Positions 1-7,968 are shown, counted from the first letter of the stretch. The stretch: 64,000 nucleotides of DNA from CTSoil-043 sp963821235 (GCA_963821235.1 CAWGCS010000001.1:1302001-1366000); one strand, 5' to 3'. A program made the numbers and translations. Notes: generated by a model from the letters alone, not told the origin.

Positions 1-332
1 GCGACCGCGCCGAAGACGGCGACCGCGACCGTGGTGATCGCAAGGGCCACGCCGAGGGCGATGAACCCGCCGACCTGGTCCCGCATCGCCCCGACCCGGT
101 CGCGCACGGCGAAGGTGAGGCGCCGGTTGGCGGCCGTGTTGCCGACGGCGGTGACGAGAAGGGCGACGGCGTTCGCCGTGGCCGGCTCCGTGATCGCGCG
201 CAGGGCGACATAGAGGGCCGCGTAGGCGGCGGTGCTCACGACGCCGATGGCGGCGAAGGAGGCCACCTGGCAGGCCGCCGACCCGGGGCGCGGGAGTGCG
301 ATCGCCGGCGGGCGGCGAGCGAGGACGGCCAT
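1..332 (-). CDS. GtrA-like membrane protein (partial, 3' end outside window)
   Basis: The reading frame starts at an ATG overlapping the TGA of the upstream small gene by one base (TGATG) and runs off the left edge after about 110 residues. It is rich in hydrophobic helices; the stretch FAAIGVVSTAAYAALYVAL followed by TANAVALLVTAVGNTAANRR matches the first half of the GtrA/DPMS_TM family, whose members are four-helix proteins linked to moving lipid-linked sugars or to cell-wall polysaccharide assembly. The family match is by recognition of the G-V-x-N/S-T-x-x-Y and N-x-x-x-N-R pattern. Its place at the end of the flavin operon is probably translational coupling rather than shared function. 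The missing C-terminus prevents a check of helix number. Confidence 0.7.
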   Translation of the reverse strand, partial: MAVLARRPPAIALPRPGSAACQVASFAAIGVVSTAAYAALYVALRAITEPATANAVALLVTAVGNTAANRRLTFAVRDRVGAMRDQVGGFIALGVALAITTVAVAVFGAV

Positions 333-619
333 CACGAGCCCCCCGTCGTGACGTGGCCGGGCCCGCTGGCGCTCCCGGGCGCGACGCCGTTGGCGAGCGT
401 GGACGCCGGCGATGCGGTGCCGGACGTGGTGTCCGTCGCGATCGTCGTCGTCGACGTGGTCGTGGCGGCCGAACCGCCGTCGGTCGCCGCCGCGAGGGCC
501 CCGAAGCCGACGACGGCGATGGCCCCGGCGAGGGCGACGCCGGTGGTGAGCTGGTTGACGCGCCGGGTCGCCCGGTCCCGGGCTGCGAGGTCGAGGGGTA
601 CGGGTCGCTTGGTGTCCAT
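332..619 (-). CDS. small one-helix exported protein, candidate flavin carrier
   Basis: 95 residues: a charged cytoplasmic N-terminus (MDTKRPVPLDLAARDRATRR), one transmembrane segment at about 24-46, then an extracytoplasmic Ser/Thr/Gly-rich tail. Directly after the helix comes D47-G-G-S-A-A-T53. The known ApbE target motif is D-x-x-[ST]-G-A-T, with FMN joined to the last Thr; here only the Gly is replaced by Ala. The gene lies downstream of apbE, a ferric-reductase-like protein and a two-component pair on the same strand, and its leader resembles that of apbE. Seen: helix, motif-like sequence, shared leader. Inferred: it is the covalent FMN-bearing partner of this locus, with T53 as the acceptor. 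It lacks the usual FMN_bind domain, so a plain low-complexity surface protein remains possible. Confidence 0.6.
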   Translation of the reverse strand: MDTKRPVPLDLAARDRATRRVNQLTTGVALAGAIAVVGFGALAAATDGGSAATTTSTTTIATDTTSGTASPASTLANGVAPGSASGPGHVTTGGS

Positions 620-654
620 GCCGGCAGTCTCGGCCGGCGACCCTTTCGATCCGA
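617..654 (-). promoter_or_regulatory. conserved leader upstream of the small exported protein
   Basis: Read on the minus strand, TCGAAAGG lies about 22 bases before the ATG and is followed by a CGCC block, CCGAGACTG and CCGGCATG. The same order of blocks occurs before apbE (4251-4286) with only one- or two-base differences in spacing. It fills the 35-base gap between the kinase stop and this gene, so it may hold a separate promoter, operator or 5' UTR element. Confidence 0.5.
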
Positions 655-1911
655 TTACGCGGTCGGCGCAGGGCCCCCGCTCGATTCGGGCAGCGCCCGG
701 GGCCAGCTGACGGCGAGGCTGGCGCCCCCCAGGGAGCTCGTGCCGAGGCGCCACCGCCCGTGCGTGGCGCGCACGATCCCGTCGGCGATCGCCAGCCCGA
801 GCCCCGCACCGCCGCCCCGGGACGAGGCGCGATGGAAGCGGTCGAAGACGAGCGTCCGCTCCTCCGGCGGGATGCCGGGGCCGGCATCCTCGACGGCGAG
901 CGACACCCGTCCGGCCTCGCCGCCGACCACGATCCGCACGGCGCTCCCTTGGGGGCCGAACTTGCAGGCGTTGTCGACGAGCACGCCGAGCAGGCGGTCG
1001 AGCCAGTCGGGCGGGATGGCGACGACATGGCTTCCCGGGGCGGCCTCGACCGCCAGCCGGAGGCCGCGCGCCTCCGCCAACACGGCGAAGCGCTCGGCCG
1101 TGGCCGAGGCCATGACGCCGACGTCCACCGGCTCGGCGTCCGGGGCGCCGCGCAACGCGTCGAAGCGGGCGAGCCACAGGAGGTCCTCTAGGATCCGCCG
1201 GATCCGCCGGCTCTCCCGGTCGATGCGCTCGAAGGCTTGCCGGTCGGCATCCGCCTCGCGATCGCCGGCCAGGGCCAGGCTCGTCTGGGCCTCGATCACC
1301 GAGACCGGCGTCCGCAGCTCGTGGGAGGCGTCGGCGCTGAACTCCAGCTGGCGCTGCCGCGCTCGCTCGATCGGCGCGGCGACGCGGCGGCCGATGGCCA
1401 CCGCACCCAGGAAGACGAGGGCGAGCAGGATCGGCCCGATGATCAGCTCGGCCGTGAGGATGGTCTCCTGGGTGGCCGCGACCTCGTCGGTCCGCTGGCC
1501 CACGATCACGTGGCGATCGCCGGCGCTGGCCCCGGTGACGCGGACGTCGATGCCGCCGACGGTGATGGTCCGTGGCGAGGTCACCGCGGTGACGTCGGCC
1601 GGCAGCTCCGCCCCGCTCGTGTTCGAGAGCACGGATCCGTCCGGGAGGACGGTCCAGACGAGGAGCGGCGGACCGAACGGACGGTCCGGCGTCGGCGCCT
1701 CGAACCCGCCTCCGGACGTCGGCCGGGCCGGTTCCGACGTGATCCGTCGCAGGCTGTCGGCGAGCCGTCCGTCGAGCTGCGCGGTCAGGTTGCCGGTGAC
1801 GATCGCGAACGCCCCGGCCGCGACCGCGACGTAGATCGCCGCAACGACCGCGGTGGCGCCGAGGGCGACCCGGATGGAGGCGGCGGCGACGTCGCGCCGG
1901 GGTCCGCTCAC
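655..1911 (-). CDS. sensor histidine kinase
   Basis: 418 residues. Two transmembrane segments (about 12-36 and 152-176) bracket an extracytoplasmic region of about 115 residues. Next come the dimerisation box FSADASHELRTPVSVIEAQ with phospho-acceptor His197 and a HATPase_c domain with the N box (VDNACKFGPQGSAVRIVV), G1 box (VEDAGPGIP) and G2 box (GGGAGLGLAIADGIV). There is no clear HAMP domain; the RRVAAPIERARQRQLEFS linker runs straight into the His box. It overlaps the response regulator stop by 4 bases (ATGA), so the pair is translationally coupled. The cognate regulator and neighbours suggest it senses an envelope or redox signal for the flavin operon. Confidence 0.93.
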   Translation of the reverse strand: MSGPRRDVAAASIRVALGATAVVAAIYVAVAAGAFAIVTGNLTAQLDGRLADSLRRITSEPARPTSGGGFEAPTPDRPFGPPLLVWTVLPDGSVLSNTSGAELPADVTAVTSPRTITVGGIDVRVTGASAGDRHVIVGQRTDEVAATQETILTAELIIGPILLALVFLGAVAIGRRVAAPIERARQRQLEFSADASHELRTPVSVIEAQTSLALAGDREADADRQAFERIDRESRRIRRILEDLLWLARFDALRGAPDAEPVDVGVMASATAERFAVLAEARGLRLAVEAAPGSHVVAIPPDWLDRLLGVLVDNACKFGPQGSAVRIVVGGEAGRVSLAVEDAGPGIPPEERTLVFDRFHRASSRGGGAGLGLAIADGIVRATHGRWRLGTSSLGGASLAVSWPRALPESSGGPAPTA

Positions 1912-2576
1912 GTCTCCTCCAGCCGGTAGCCAGCGCCGCGAACGGTCACGATGCGGATCCCCGCCCCGGGCAGCTTCGCCCGCAGGCGGCTCATCTGGAC
2001 GTCGATCGCGTTCGAGCCGAGGGGATCGGTCTCGTCGCGCCAGGCGTGCTCGGCGATCGCCTTGCGGTCGACCACGGCGGGCGAGCGGCGCATCAGCAGC
2101 TCGAGGATGAGGAGCTCCGTGACCGTGAGGCTGACCGGCCGCCCGTCGCGGGCCACCTCCCGCCGGACGGGATCGAGGACCAGGCGCCCGCGCTCGATCA
2201 TCTCGCCGTCGACGCCGCGCGGACGCCGCTGGAGGGCCCGCACGCGGGCCAGCAGCTCCCCGAAGTCGAACGGCTTGACGAGGTAGTCGTCGGCGCCCGT
2301 GTCGAGGCCCTCGATCCGGTCGCGCGGCATGTCCCGCGCCGTCAGCATGAGGATGGCCGTGGGCCGCTTCTGCCGGCGCGCCCAGCGGACCACTTCGATC
2401 CCCTCGGCCCCCGGCATCCGCCAGTCGAGGACGGCGACGTCGTACTCGTACCAGCGCAGCTGGTCGATCGCGTCGTCGCCGCGCTCGACGGCGTCCACCT
2501 GGTACCCGGCCCGCTCGAAGCCCATGACGAGGAGCTCGCGAAGGCCCTCATCGTCCTCGGCGACCAGGATGCGCAT
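1908..2576 (-). CDS. OmpR/PhoB-family response regulator
   Basis: 222 residues. The receiver domain has the acidic pair DD (residues 8-9), phospho-acceptor Asp51 in VAVLDWRMP, Thr79 and Lys101 in DDYLVKPFDFGELLARV. The C-terminal winged helix carries VSLTVTELLILELLMRRSP and ends IVTVRGAGYRLEET, typical of the OmpR/PhoB class. It lies 4 bases after the ferric-reductase-like gene and overlaps the kinase start by 4. This order (output genes first, regulators after) suggests an autoregulated operon controlling flavin and heme electron transfer at the membrane. Confidence 0.95.
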   Translation of the reverse strand: MRILVAEDDEGLRELLVMGFERAGYQVDAVERGDDAIDQLRWYEYDVAVLDWRMPGAEGIEVVRWARRQKRPTAILMLTARDMPRDRIEGLDTGADDYLVKPFDFGELLARVRALQRRPRGVDGEMIERGRLVLDPVRREVARDGRPVSLTVTELLILELLMRRSPAVVDRKAIAEHAWRDETDPLGSNAIDVQMSRLRAKLPGAGIRIVTVRGAGYRLEET

Positions 2577-2580
2577 CGCG

Positions 2581-3207
2581 TCAGGGCCGGCCGTCCGGAC
2601 GGGTCGCGGGGTGGATCGCCTGGCGGGTGGCCGCCCCGGAGGAGCGCTGCATGGTGGCCATTATCGGCCGGGCGGGGGCGCCGCTCCGGGCCGCGGCGAC
2701 CCGGACCAGGACGGCGGCCGCGATGACGGCGACGCAGGCGACGTCGATGGCGATCATCCAGGGCGCGGCGGCGTCCGTGCCGGTGCCGATCCCATGGACG
2801 ACGGCGGCGAGCCAGGCCCCGTACGAGAGCCAGTGCACCGCCCGCCAGGATCGCCGGCTCAGGCGGTTCCTGAGGAGGCTGGTGACGAGGACTGCGGCGC
2901 CCAGGTCCAGGGCCACGACGCCCAGGCCCAGCCAGAAGGGGCGGTAGCTGGAGGCGAAGGGGACGAGCGCCGCCAGCCAGCCCAGGCTCGCGAACGGGTC
3001 GAGGACGGCCGTGATGACGTGGAGGCCGAGGAAGGCCACCGACACGAGGGCGAGGTTGCGGTGGAAGCCCGTGGTCGCGAAGCGCGGCCAGGCCCGCGTC
3101 TGCCAGCGCAGGGCCCCTAGGATCCCGAGATAGACGACGCCGGTCAGCAGGAGCTGGGAGACGATCCCAGCTCCGCGCGTGGCGAACCAGAGCACCTGCT
3201 CGTTCAT
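2581..3207 (-). CDS. ferric-reductase-like di-heme transmembrane protein
   Basis: 208 residues with about six hydrophobic segments and no soluble FAD/NAD domain. Four histidines fall in two helix pairs, His49/His63 (14 apart) and His125/His138 (13 apart), the classic spacing of bis-His heme ligation in ferric-reductase-like transmembrane (FRD) domains. Stand-alone FRD proteins with ApbE are known from extracytosolic flavinylation loci, passing electrons between the membrane and a flavoprotein outside. It starts inside the apbE stop (ATGA overlap). The tail holds SSGAAT, a weak echo of a flavinylation site with one residue too many, so I do not claim modification here. Confidence 0.82.
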   Translation of the reverse strand: MNEQVLWFATRGAGIVSQLLLTGVVYLGILGALRWQTRAWPRFATTGFHRNLALVSVAFLGLHVITAVLDPFASLGWLAALVPFASSYRPFWLGLGVVALDLGAAVLVTSLLRNRLSRRSWRAVHWLSYGAWLAAVVHGIGTGTDAAAPWMIAIDVACVAVIAAAVLVRVAAARSGAPARPIMATMQRSSGAATRQAIHPATRPDGRP

Positions 3208-4253
3208 GCCGGCACCTCGACGAGGGCCGGCTCGCCGGCCGGCCTGGCATATGCGTGCCCGGACGGCGGGCGTCGGGACGGCCGGGCCGCGGGCCGGCCG
3301 GTCGTGGGGATGGGCTCCGGCCACCCGGCGACGCGCAGGACGTGGCCGTCCTGCGCGACCAGCCGGGCCGGAAGGCGATGGAGCGTGAGCCAGTCGGGGG
3401 CGCGCTCGCCCAGCACGACGGCCGCGGTGGCGGCGGCGTTCGCGTCGGTGCAGCTCGCCGCGACGACCGTCGCCGTCCGCCAGGGCCCGCCCGTGGGAAG
3501 CCCCGTGGCCGGGTCGAGCAGGTGGTGGCGGACGATCTCGCCGCGCGTCCAGCGGCGGACGGTCGTGCTGGACGTGGCGATCGCCCCGCCGTCGAGGCGG
3601 ACCACCTCGCCGGGGCCGCCCGGGTCGGCCGCGCTGTCGTCGGCGACGAGCACGCGCCAGCCCCCGACGGGCGGCTCGCCGTCGGTCGCGACGTCGCCGC
3701 CCAGGCTGACCAGGACGCCGGCGCCGTCCATCGCGTCGAGAGCCGCCTCGGCGGCGAGGTCGGCGGCCAGCCCCTTGCCCGTCGCCCCGAGGTCCAGCTC
3801 CACGCGCGGCGGGAGCCGGACGAGGCGGGTCGCCGGGTCGAAGCGAACGGCCCGCCAGCCCGGGACGGACGCGAACGTCGGGGCCGGCGCCGGGCCGTCC
3901 CGGGGAAGGCGAGCGAAATCGTCGTCGTAGCCGAGGAGGCGGATCGCCCGCCCGATCGTGGGATCCACGGCGCCGCCGGTCGCTCGGGCGGCGCGAAGGG
4001 CCGTCCCGAGGGCGATGGCCATGAGCGGGCTCACCAGGCGGTCGCGGCCCGCGTCCTCGTTGAGGCCGCACAGCTCGCTGTCGGCTCGGAACCGGCTGTA
4101 GGTCGCGTCGACGTCGGCGAGGACGTCGGCGACGGCGCGTCGCGCGACCTCGAGGAGGCGCGGCTCGGTGACGAGGACGAGGGCGGTCGTGCCGAGCGCG
4201 GGCCAGGAGGCGCTCGCGGGCACGGGGATGGGGCTCGGATCGAAGGCGGTCAT
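3204..4253 (-). CDS. apbE: FAD:protein FMN transferase
   Basis: 349 residues from the ATG at 4253. ApbE hallmarks appear in order: a start strand with ALGTTALVLV, the Y-S-R-F-R-A-D-S-E-L segment (normally FS.Y...SE...LN), AVDPTIGRAIRLLGYD, VELDLGATGKGLAADLAAE, the nucleotide segment VLVSLGGDVATDGEPP, AIATSSTTVRRW, HHLLDPATGLPT, and the metal-binding CTDANAAATAAVVLG. There is no signal peptide or lipobox at this start, so unlike many homologues it may act in the cytoplasm or be exported atypically. The enzyme moves FMN from FAD to a Thr in target proteins; the 95-residue neighbour has a candidate target. First gene of the operon, preceded by the conserved leader. Confidence 0.93.
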   Translation of the reverse strand: MTAFDPSPIPVPASASWPALGTTALVLVTEPRLLEVARRAVADVLADVDATYSRFRADSELCGLNEDAGRDRLVSPLMAIALGTALRAARATGGAVDPTIGRAIRLLGYDDDFARLPRDGPAPAPTFASVPGWRAVRFDPATRLVRLPPRVELDLGATGKGLAADLAAEAALDAMDGAGVLVSLGGDVATDGEPPVGGWRVLVADDSAADPGGPGEVVRLDGGAIATSSTTVRRWTRGEIVRHHLLDPATGLPTGGPWRTATVVAASCTDANAAATAAVVLGERAPDWLTLHRLPARLVAQDGHVLRVAGWPEPIPTTGRPAARPSRRPPSGHAYARPAGEPALVEVPA

Positions 4254-4286
4254 GCCGGCCAGTCTCGGGGGCGCTTCCTTTCGAAC
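4251..4286 (-). promoter_or_regulatory. conserved leader upstream of apbE
   Basis: Minus-strand blocks TCGAAAGG, CGCC, CCGAGACTG and CCGGCATG precede the ATG, matching those before the small exported protein (617-654). AAAGG is 23 bases from the start codon here and 22 there, too far for a normal ribosome-binding site. A regulator operator or a 5' UTR element is more likely. No good -10/-35 pair stands out in 4287-4400. Confidence 0.5.
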
Positions 4287-4492
4287 GGGTGACGGATCGG
4301 GGTGTGGCCCTGATTCCGGTCCAGATGGGGTCCCCGGAGTGACATTCGGGCTGTCGCCAAGGCCCGCCCGCGGGATTACCCTGAGCCATCGCCGACCGCG
4401 CGCCACGGCGCTCACTCGCCGCGGCGGGGCATCACAGAGGCATCTCCGCGCGGATCGGCGCGAGGTGATCGACCATCGCGATCCTGCGGCGC

Positions 4493-5356
4493 GTGCTCGG
4501 CTGGCTCTGGCCCCCCGACGAGACACCCGTGGCGTCGGGGGGCGGCGGCACCTCGCCATCCGCGACCGACGAAGCGGCCGATGACGGGACCCCGCCGCCC
4601 AACCCGGCGCCGGTCGCCTGTCCCAACTGCGCAGTCCTCCTCGACCCGCCGCCGGAGCGGACGCGCCTCTGTCCGAGATGCCGCCTCAGGATCGTCGTGC
4701 GACACGTCGACGGGCGCGCCGTCTACCTCACCGAGGCGAGCGTCTCCGTCTTCGAGGCCGAGCGCCGTCGGACGGCCGACGAGGAGCGCTGGGCGGCGGA
4801 CCGCAAGCGGTGGCTGGAGCACGCCCGAGCGGTCGGCGCGCCGCGCGATCGGCGGGCCAAGCTGGCGGCCGCCCCGCTCGGCGAGGCGACGGTCCTGGCC
4901 TGCCGGCAGCTCTACCTCTCCACCGCCGAGCGCGCCGCGCATCGCGCTGGGCGGGCCAGGCGGTGGAACGACGTGGCCCGGATCCGGCGGCGCCAGGCGA
5001 GCGCCCTCTACCACGAAGCCGGCTCGCCCATCCCGCCGCCCGACGAGGTCGTGGCCCTCTACCGTCAGGGCGTCACGGCTACGCTCCATTCACTCGCCGA
5101 GCTCGGGTCGGTGGCGGACCTCGTCGGGGCACGGTGTTGCCCCGCCTGTCGCGCCGACAACGGGAGGACGTTCCGCGTCGCCGACGAGCTGCGGACCCCC
5201 CGGCTGCCGCACGTGGGCTGCCCGCGCGGCCTGTGCGACTGCGACTGGTGGATCGTCACCGAGGCGCCGAAGCGAGGTCGCCGCCGGAGGCCTTCCCCGC
5301 CTTCCGTGCCCCGAGGGAACGACCCGCCCCCCGAGGCGACGCCCGTCTCCGGCTGA
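4493..5356 (+). CDS. uncharacterised protein with N-terminal zinc ribbon and C-terminal Cys cluster
   Basis: 287 residues from GTG 4493; a stop at 4466 limits the 5' extension, and GAGGTGA at 4462-4468 is too far for GTG but well placed for an ATC at 4475, so the start is uncertain. After a low-complexity N-terminus come C43-P-N-C46 and C60-P-R-C63, a four-Cys zinc ribbon. A long charged, helix-rich middle (85-180; many Arg/Glu, FEAERRRTADEERW) may be a coiled coil. The C-terminus has CCPAC (215-219), then LPH240, C243, C248 and C250 ending in CDWW. This Cys/His pattern resembles the C-terminal metal motif of phage head-morphogenesis-like proteins (CPAC...G..F...LPH..C.C.W), but no phage genes are near. 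Function unknown. Confidence 0.7.
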   Translation: MLGWLWPPDETPVASGGGGTSPSATDEAADDGTPPPNPAPVACPNCAVLLDPPPERTRLCPRCRLRIVVRHVDGRAVYLTEASVSVFEAERRRTADEERWAADRKRWLEHARAVGAPRDRRAKLAAAPLGEATVLACRQLYLSTAERAAHRAGRARRWNDVARIRRRQASALYHEAGSPIPPPDEVVALYRQGVTATLHSLAELGSVADLVGARCCPACRADNGRTFRVADELRTPRLPHVGCPRGLCDCDWWIVTEAPKRGRRRRPSPPSVPRGNDPPPEATPVSG

Positions 5357-5377
5357 GGCGTCGTCCGCCGCCCGCCG

Positions 5378-6655
5378 TCAGGCGTCTCGCCGGGCCCAGA
5401 GCTCCATGAACGTTTCGACCGCCGCCTGGGCGAAGGGCGGCTCGTTGAGATTCGCGGCCACCTCGCGCACCGCGATGCCCGGTCGCAGGGTCGTGCGGAT
5501 CGCCTCGAACATCGCCTCGTCGGCAGCCGCATCGACGAAGGGTCCGCCGGGCAGCTCGTACCTCGAGCAGCCACCCAGGGGGAGCAGGACGGCGGCCGGC
5601 CCGGTGGCTCCGTTCACCTTCGTGGCCAGCGCGCGACCGGCGATGGCGGCCTCCTCGGCATTCGCCCGGATGGCCGTGATCGAGGGGTTGTGGACCACGA
5701 TCCGGCGCTCCGGCACCTCGTAGCGAGCCGGGATCGTGGCCCGCGGGCCGACGTTGATGACCTCCAGCGCACCCGGCGCGACGACCTGGGGGATCCCGGC
5801 CCGGCCCGCCGCCTCGAGGCGATGGGGCCCCGCCGAGAGGATCCCGCCGAACAGCTCCGCCGTGATCTCGCTCGTCGTCAGGTCGATCACGCCGTCGATC
5901 AGCCCCTCGTCGACCATCTCCTCCATGGCCTGCCCGCCCGAGCCCACGGCGTGGAAGACGATCGTCTCGAAGCCGGCCGCCTCCAGGAGCGCCTGGGTCC
6001 GCTGCACCCCCGGTGTCGTGACGCCCATCATCGTGAGGGCCACCAGCGGCGCGCCGGCCGCCGCGGCACCGTCGGGCGTCTCCGCGAGCCAGCGGACCAT
6101 CCCGGCCATCGCGTGCGCGGCGTTGGCGAGGACCCGTCGCGAGACGCGGTTGAGGCCCTGCACGTCGGTCACCGGGTGGACGAGCGTCACGTCGCTCGTC
6201 CCCACGAAGGCCCGCACGTTGCCGGACGCCATCGTCGAGACGAGGACCTTCGGGACCCCGACCGGCAGCGAGCGCAGGACGCCCGAGACGACGGTGGATC
6301 CACCGCTCCCGCCGAGGCCCATGACACCGTCGACGCGTCCCCCGGCACGGAGGTCGCGAACGACCGCGATCGCGCCGCGACGCATCGCCTTGAGGGCGAC
6401 CGTGCGGGTGTCGCTGCCCTCGCGCGTGAAGCGCAGGTCCGCCAGCTCCACGCCGGCCGCGCGGGCGACCTCGGCAGCCGGGACGTCGGGGGCGAAGGAG
6501 GGCTCGCCGAGGATCCCGACGTCGACGACGATCACCGCGACGCCGGCTCGAACGAGGTGTTCGCGCACGAAGGCGTGCTCGGGGCCCTTGGTGTCGAGCG
6601 TCCCGACGAGGACGACGGTCGGTTGCCCCGGGGCCGCTGGCGTGCTCACGATCAT
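5378..6655 (-). CDS. Tm-1-like ATP-binding / UPF0261 family protein
   Basis: 425 residues. The N-terminus VVLVGTLDTKGPEHAFVREHL is the family signature, followed by VIVVDVGILGEPSFAPDV, GVMGLGGSGGSTVVSGVLRSLPVGVPKVLVSTMASG and HPVTDVQGLNRVSRRVLANAAHAM; the second half has MMGVTTPGVQ and FHAVGSGGQAMEEM. The family is named after the tomato Tm-1 virus-resistance protein; bacterial members (YgeW-like/UPF0261) have no firmly known substrate, and the plant N-terminal domain binds ATP. Full family length. It stands alone between the zinc-ribbon gene (convergent, 21 bases between stops) and the SnoaL gene. Confidence 0.9.
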   Translation of the reverse strand: MIVSTPAAPGQPTVVLVGTLDTKGPEHAFVREHLVRAGVAVIVVDVGILGEPSFAPDVPAAEVARAAGVELADLRFTREGSDTRTVALKAMRRGAIAVVRDLRAGGRVDGVMGLGGSGGSTVVSGVLRSLPVGVPKVLVSTMASGNVRAFVGTSDVTLVHPVTDVQGLNRVSRRVLANAAHAMAGMVRWLAETPDGAAAAGAPLVALTMMGVTTPGVQRTQALLEAAGFETIVFHAVGSGGQAMEEMVDEGLIDGVIDLTTSEITAELFGGILSAGPHRLEAAGRAGIPQVVAPGALEVINVGPRATIPARYEVPERRIVVHNPSITAIRANAEEAAIAGRALATKVNGATGPAAVLLPLGGCSRYELPGGPFVDAAADEAMFEAIRTTLRPGIAVREVAANLNEPPFAQAAVETFMELWARRDA

Positions 6656-6738
6656 CGATCATAGATGCTGGGGGCGCGCCGGACCGGCGCGCCGCCTCGC
6701 CTGACGCCCGCCGAGGCCGGTCGCCCCGGGGTGTGATC

Positions 6739-7203
6739 TCAGCGCTGCCCGCCAGGGACGGCCCCGACCTGCTGGGCGAGGCTGAGCCGATCGGCGACGC
6801 CCCAGTGCTCGACGATCCGGCCGCCGGCCAGGCGGACGACGTCGATGACGTCCACGCGGATCGGACGGCCCGTGCCTGCCGTCCCCAGGAAGGGGCCCCG
6901 GTGGGTGCCCGTGGCCCTGATCCGGGCCCAGACGAGGTCGCCCTCTGCGACGACGTCCTCGATGACCAGGCGGAGGTCGGGGAACGCGGTCCGCAGTTCA
7001 CGGATCGAGTCCCTGACCCCCTCCCGGCCGGGGCGGATCCCCACCTGGTGCTCCACGAAGTCCGGGCCGAAGAGCTCGTCGATCACGACGAGGTTGCCGC
7101 GGTTCCAGCCGTCCTCGATGGCGCGGCGGAAGGTGTCGGTATTCGCGGCCTCCGCGGCCGCGCCGCCCCCCGCGCCCGCAGCTGCCAGGTTCGTCGTCCT
7201 CAT
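6739..7203 (-). CDS. SnoaL-like ester cyclase family protein
   Basis: 154 residues from ATG 7203, which has GGGGTGAT just upstream on the minus strand as a ribosome site. The family pattern is clear: FRRAIEDGWNRGNLVVIDELFGPDFVEHQ, REGVRDSIRELRTAFPDLRLVIEDVVAEGDLVWARIRATGTHRGPFLG, and the C-terminal GGRIVEHWGVADRLSLAQQVG. SnoaL folds are small alpha+beta barrels used for polyketide cyclisation and for many unrelated catabolic steps, so the substrate is unknown. It faces a TetR repressor gene across 60 bases and is its most likely target. Confidence 0.87.
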   Translation of the reverse strand: MRTTNLAAAGAGGGAAAEAANTDTFRRAIEDGWNRGNLVVIDELFGPDFVEHQVGIRPGREGVRDSIRELRTAFPDLRLVIEDVVAEGDLVWARIRATGTHRGPFLGTAGTGRPIRVDVIDVVRLAGGRIVEHWGVADRLSLAQQVGAVPGGQR

Positions 7204-7263
7204 CGGAATCACCCCATTACTATAGCGCTGCACTAGTTGCTGCTGGAGTGATACTCTAGTCGC
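7204..7263. promoter_or_regulatory. divergent promoter with TetR-type operator candidates
   Basis: The gap between the SnoaL gene (minus) and the TetR gene (plus) is AT-rich for this genome. For the SnoaL gene, TATAGT (7219-7224 on the minus strand) makes a good -10 about 15 bases before the ATG. For the TetR gene, TACTCT at 7252-7257 is placed so that transcription would begin near the ATG at 7264 (possibly leaderless). Dyads in the gap, ACTA-N11-TAGT (about 7219-7237) and GAGT-GAT-ACTC (7246-7256), are operator candidates. Confidence 0.5.
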
Positions 7264-7968
7264 ATGCCCGCTGTCAAGCCCAGGCCCGGACCGCCGCCTC
7301 CGGCCCGCCGCCACCGAGACCGAGCCGAGACGCGGGCGCGCATGCTCGACGCCGCGCGGCGCCTCTTCCTGGAGCGGGGCTACGCAGCGACCACGATCCC
7401 GGCGATCGCCGCCGCCGCCGGTGTCGCCGTCCCCACGATCTACTGGGCCTTCGGCTCCAAGCGGGCCATCGTCGGCGAGATCCGCGCCGCGTGGCTGGCC
7501 GAGGCCGGCACGGCGACGCGGCTCCGGGAGGTCCTCGCCGTCGAGGAGGCGGGTGCGCGTCTCGAGGCGTACGCGGCCTTCATGGGCAACCAATGGGCCA
7601 CCGGCGCGGAGGCGCTGGCGATCCAGCAGGACGCGATGCGGGCCGACGCGGACATCGCTGCCGAGGTCGCCGCCGTCCTCGCCGAGCGCGCAGAGCGCCT
7701 GAAGGCGGTTCTCGTCCCCCTCGTCCCGAGGCTCCGCGCCGGTCTCGGCCTGGAGATCGCCCACGACATCCTCCTCGCGCTGAGCCAGCTGGAGGTCTAT
7801 CGCGAGCTCAGGGCGCGTGGCTGGAACGACGAGCAGTACTGCGCCTGGCTCGGGCGCGCCCTCCGCGAGCAGATGCTGGAGCCGGAGGCGATCCTGCCCG
7901 GACGCGCGGCGGGGCAGGGGAGTGGCGGCCCGCCGGCGCGCCGACCCGCGGGAAGATCGCGGCCGTGA
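7264..7968 (+). CDS. TetR/AcrR-family transcriptional regulator
   Basis: 234 residues. After a Pro/Arg-rich head the TetR helix-turn-helix is complete: ETRARMLDAARRLFLERGYAATTIPAIAAAAGVAVPTIYWAFGSKRAIV (about 20-70). The C-terminal ligand domain is divergent, with EVYRELRARGWNDEQYCAWLG near the end; the last about 25 residues are low-complexity Gly/Pro/Arg. Divergent from the SnoaL protein with shared operator DNA, so autoregulation plus control of that gene is the simple reading. Ligand unknown. Confidence 0.93.
   Translation: MPAVKPRPGPPPPARRHRDRAETRARMLDAARRLFLERGYAATTIPAIAAAAGVAVPTIYWAFGSKRAIVGEIRAAWLAEAGTATRLREVLAVEEAGARLEAYAAFMGNQWATGAEALAIQQDAMRADADIAAEVAAVLAERAERLKAVLVPLVPRLRAGLGLEIAHDILLALSQLEVYRELRARGWNDEQYCAWLGRALREQMLEPEAILPGRAAGQGSGGPPARRPAGRSRP

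Noticed and set aside
3012..3040. Flavinylation site in the C-terminus of the ferric-reductase-like protein (S-S-G-A-A-T, at about 2620-2640)
   Set aside because: One residue too long for the motif, no Asp at the right place, and probably on the cytoplasmic side.
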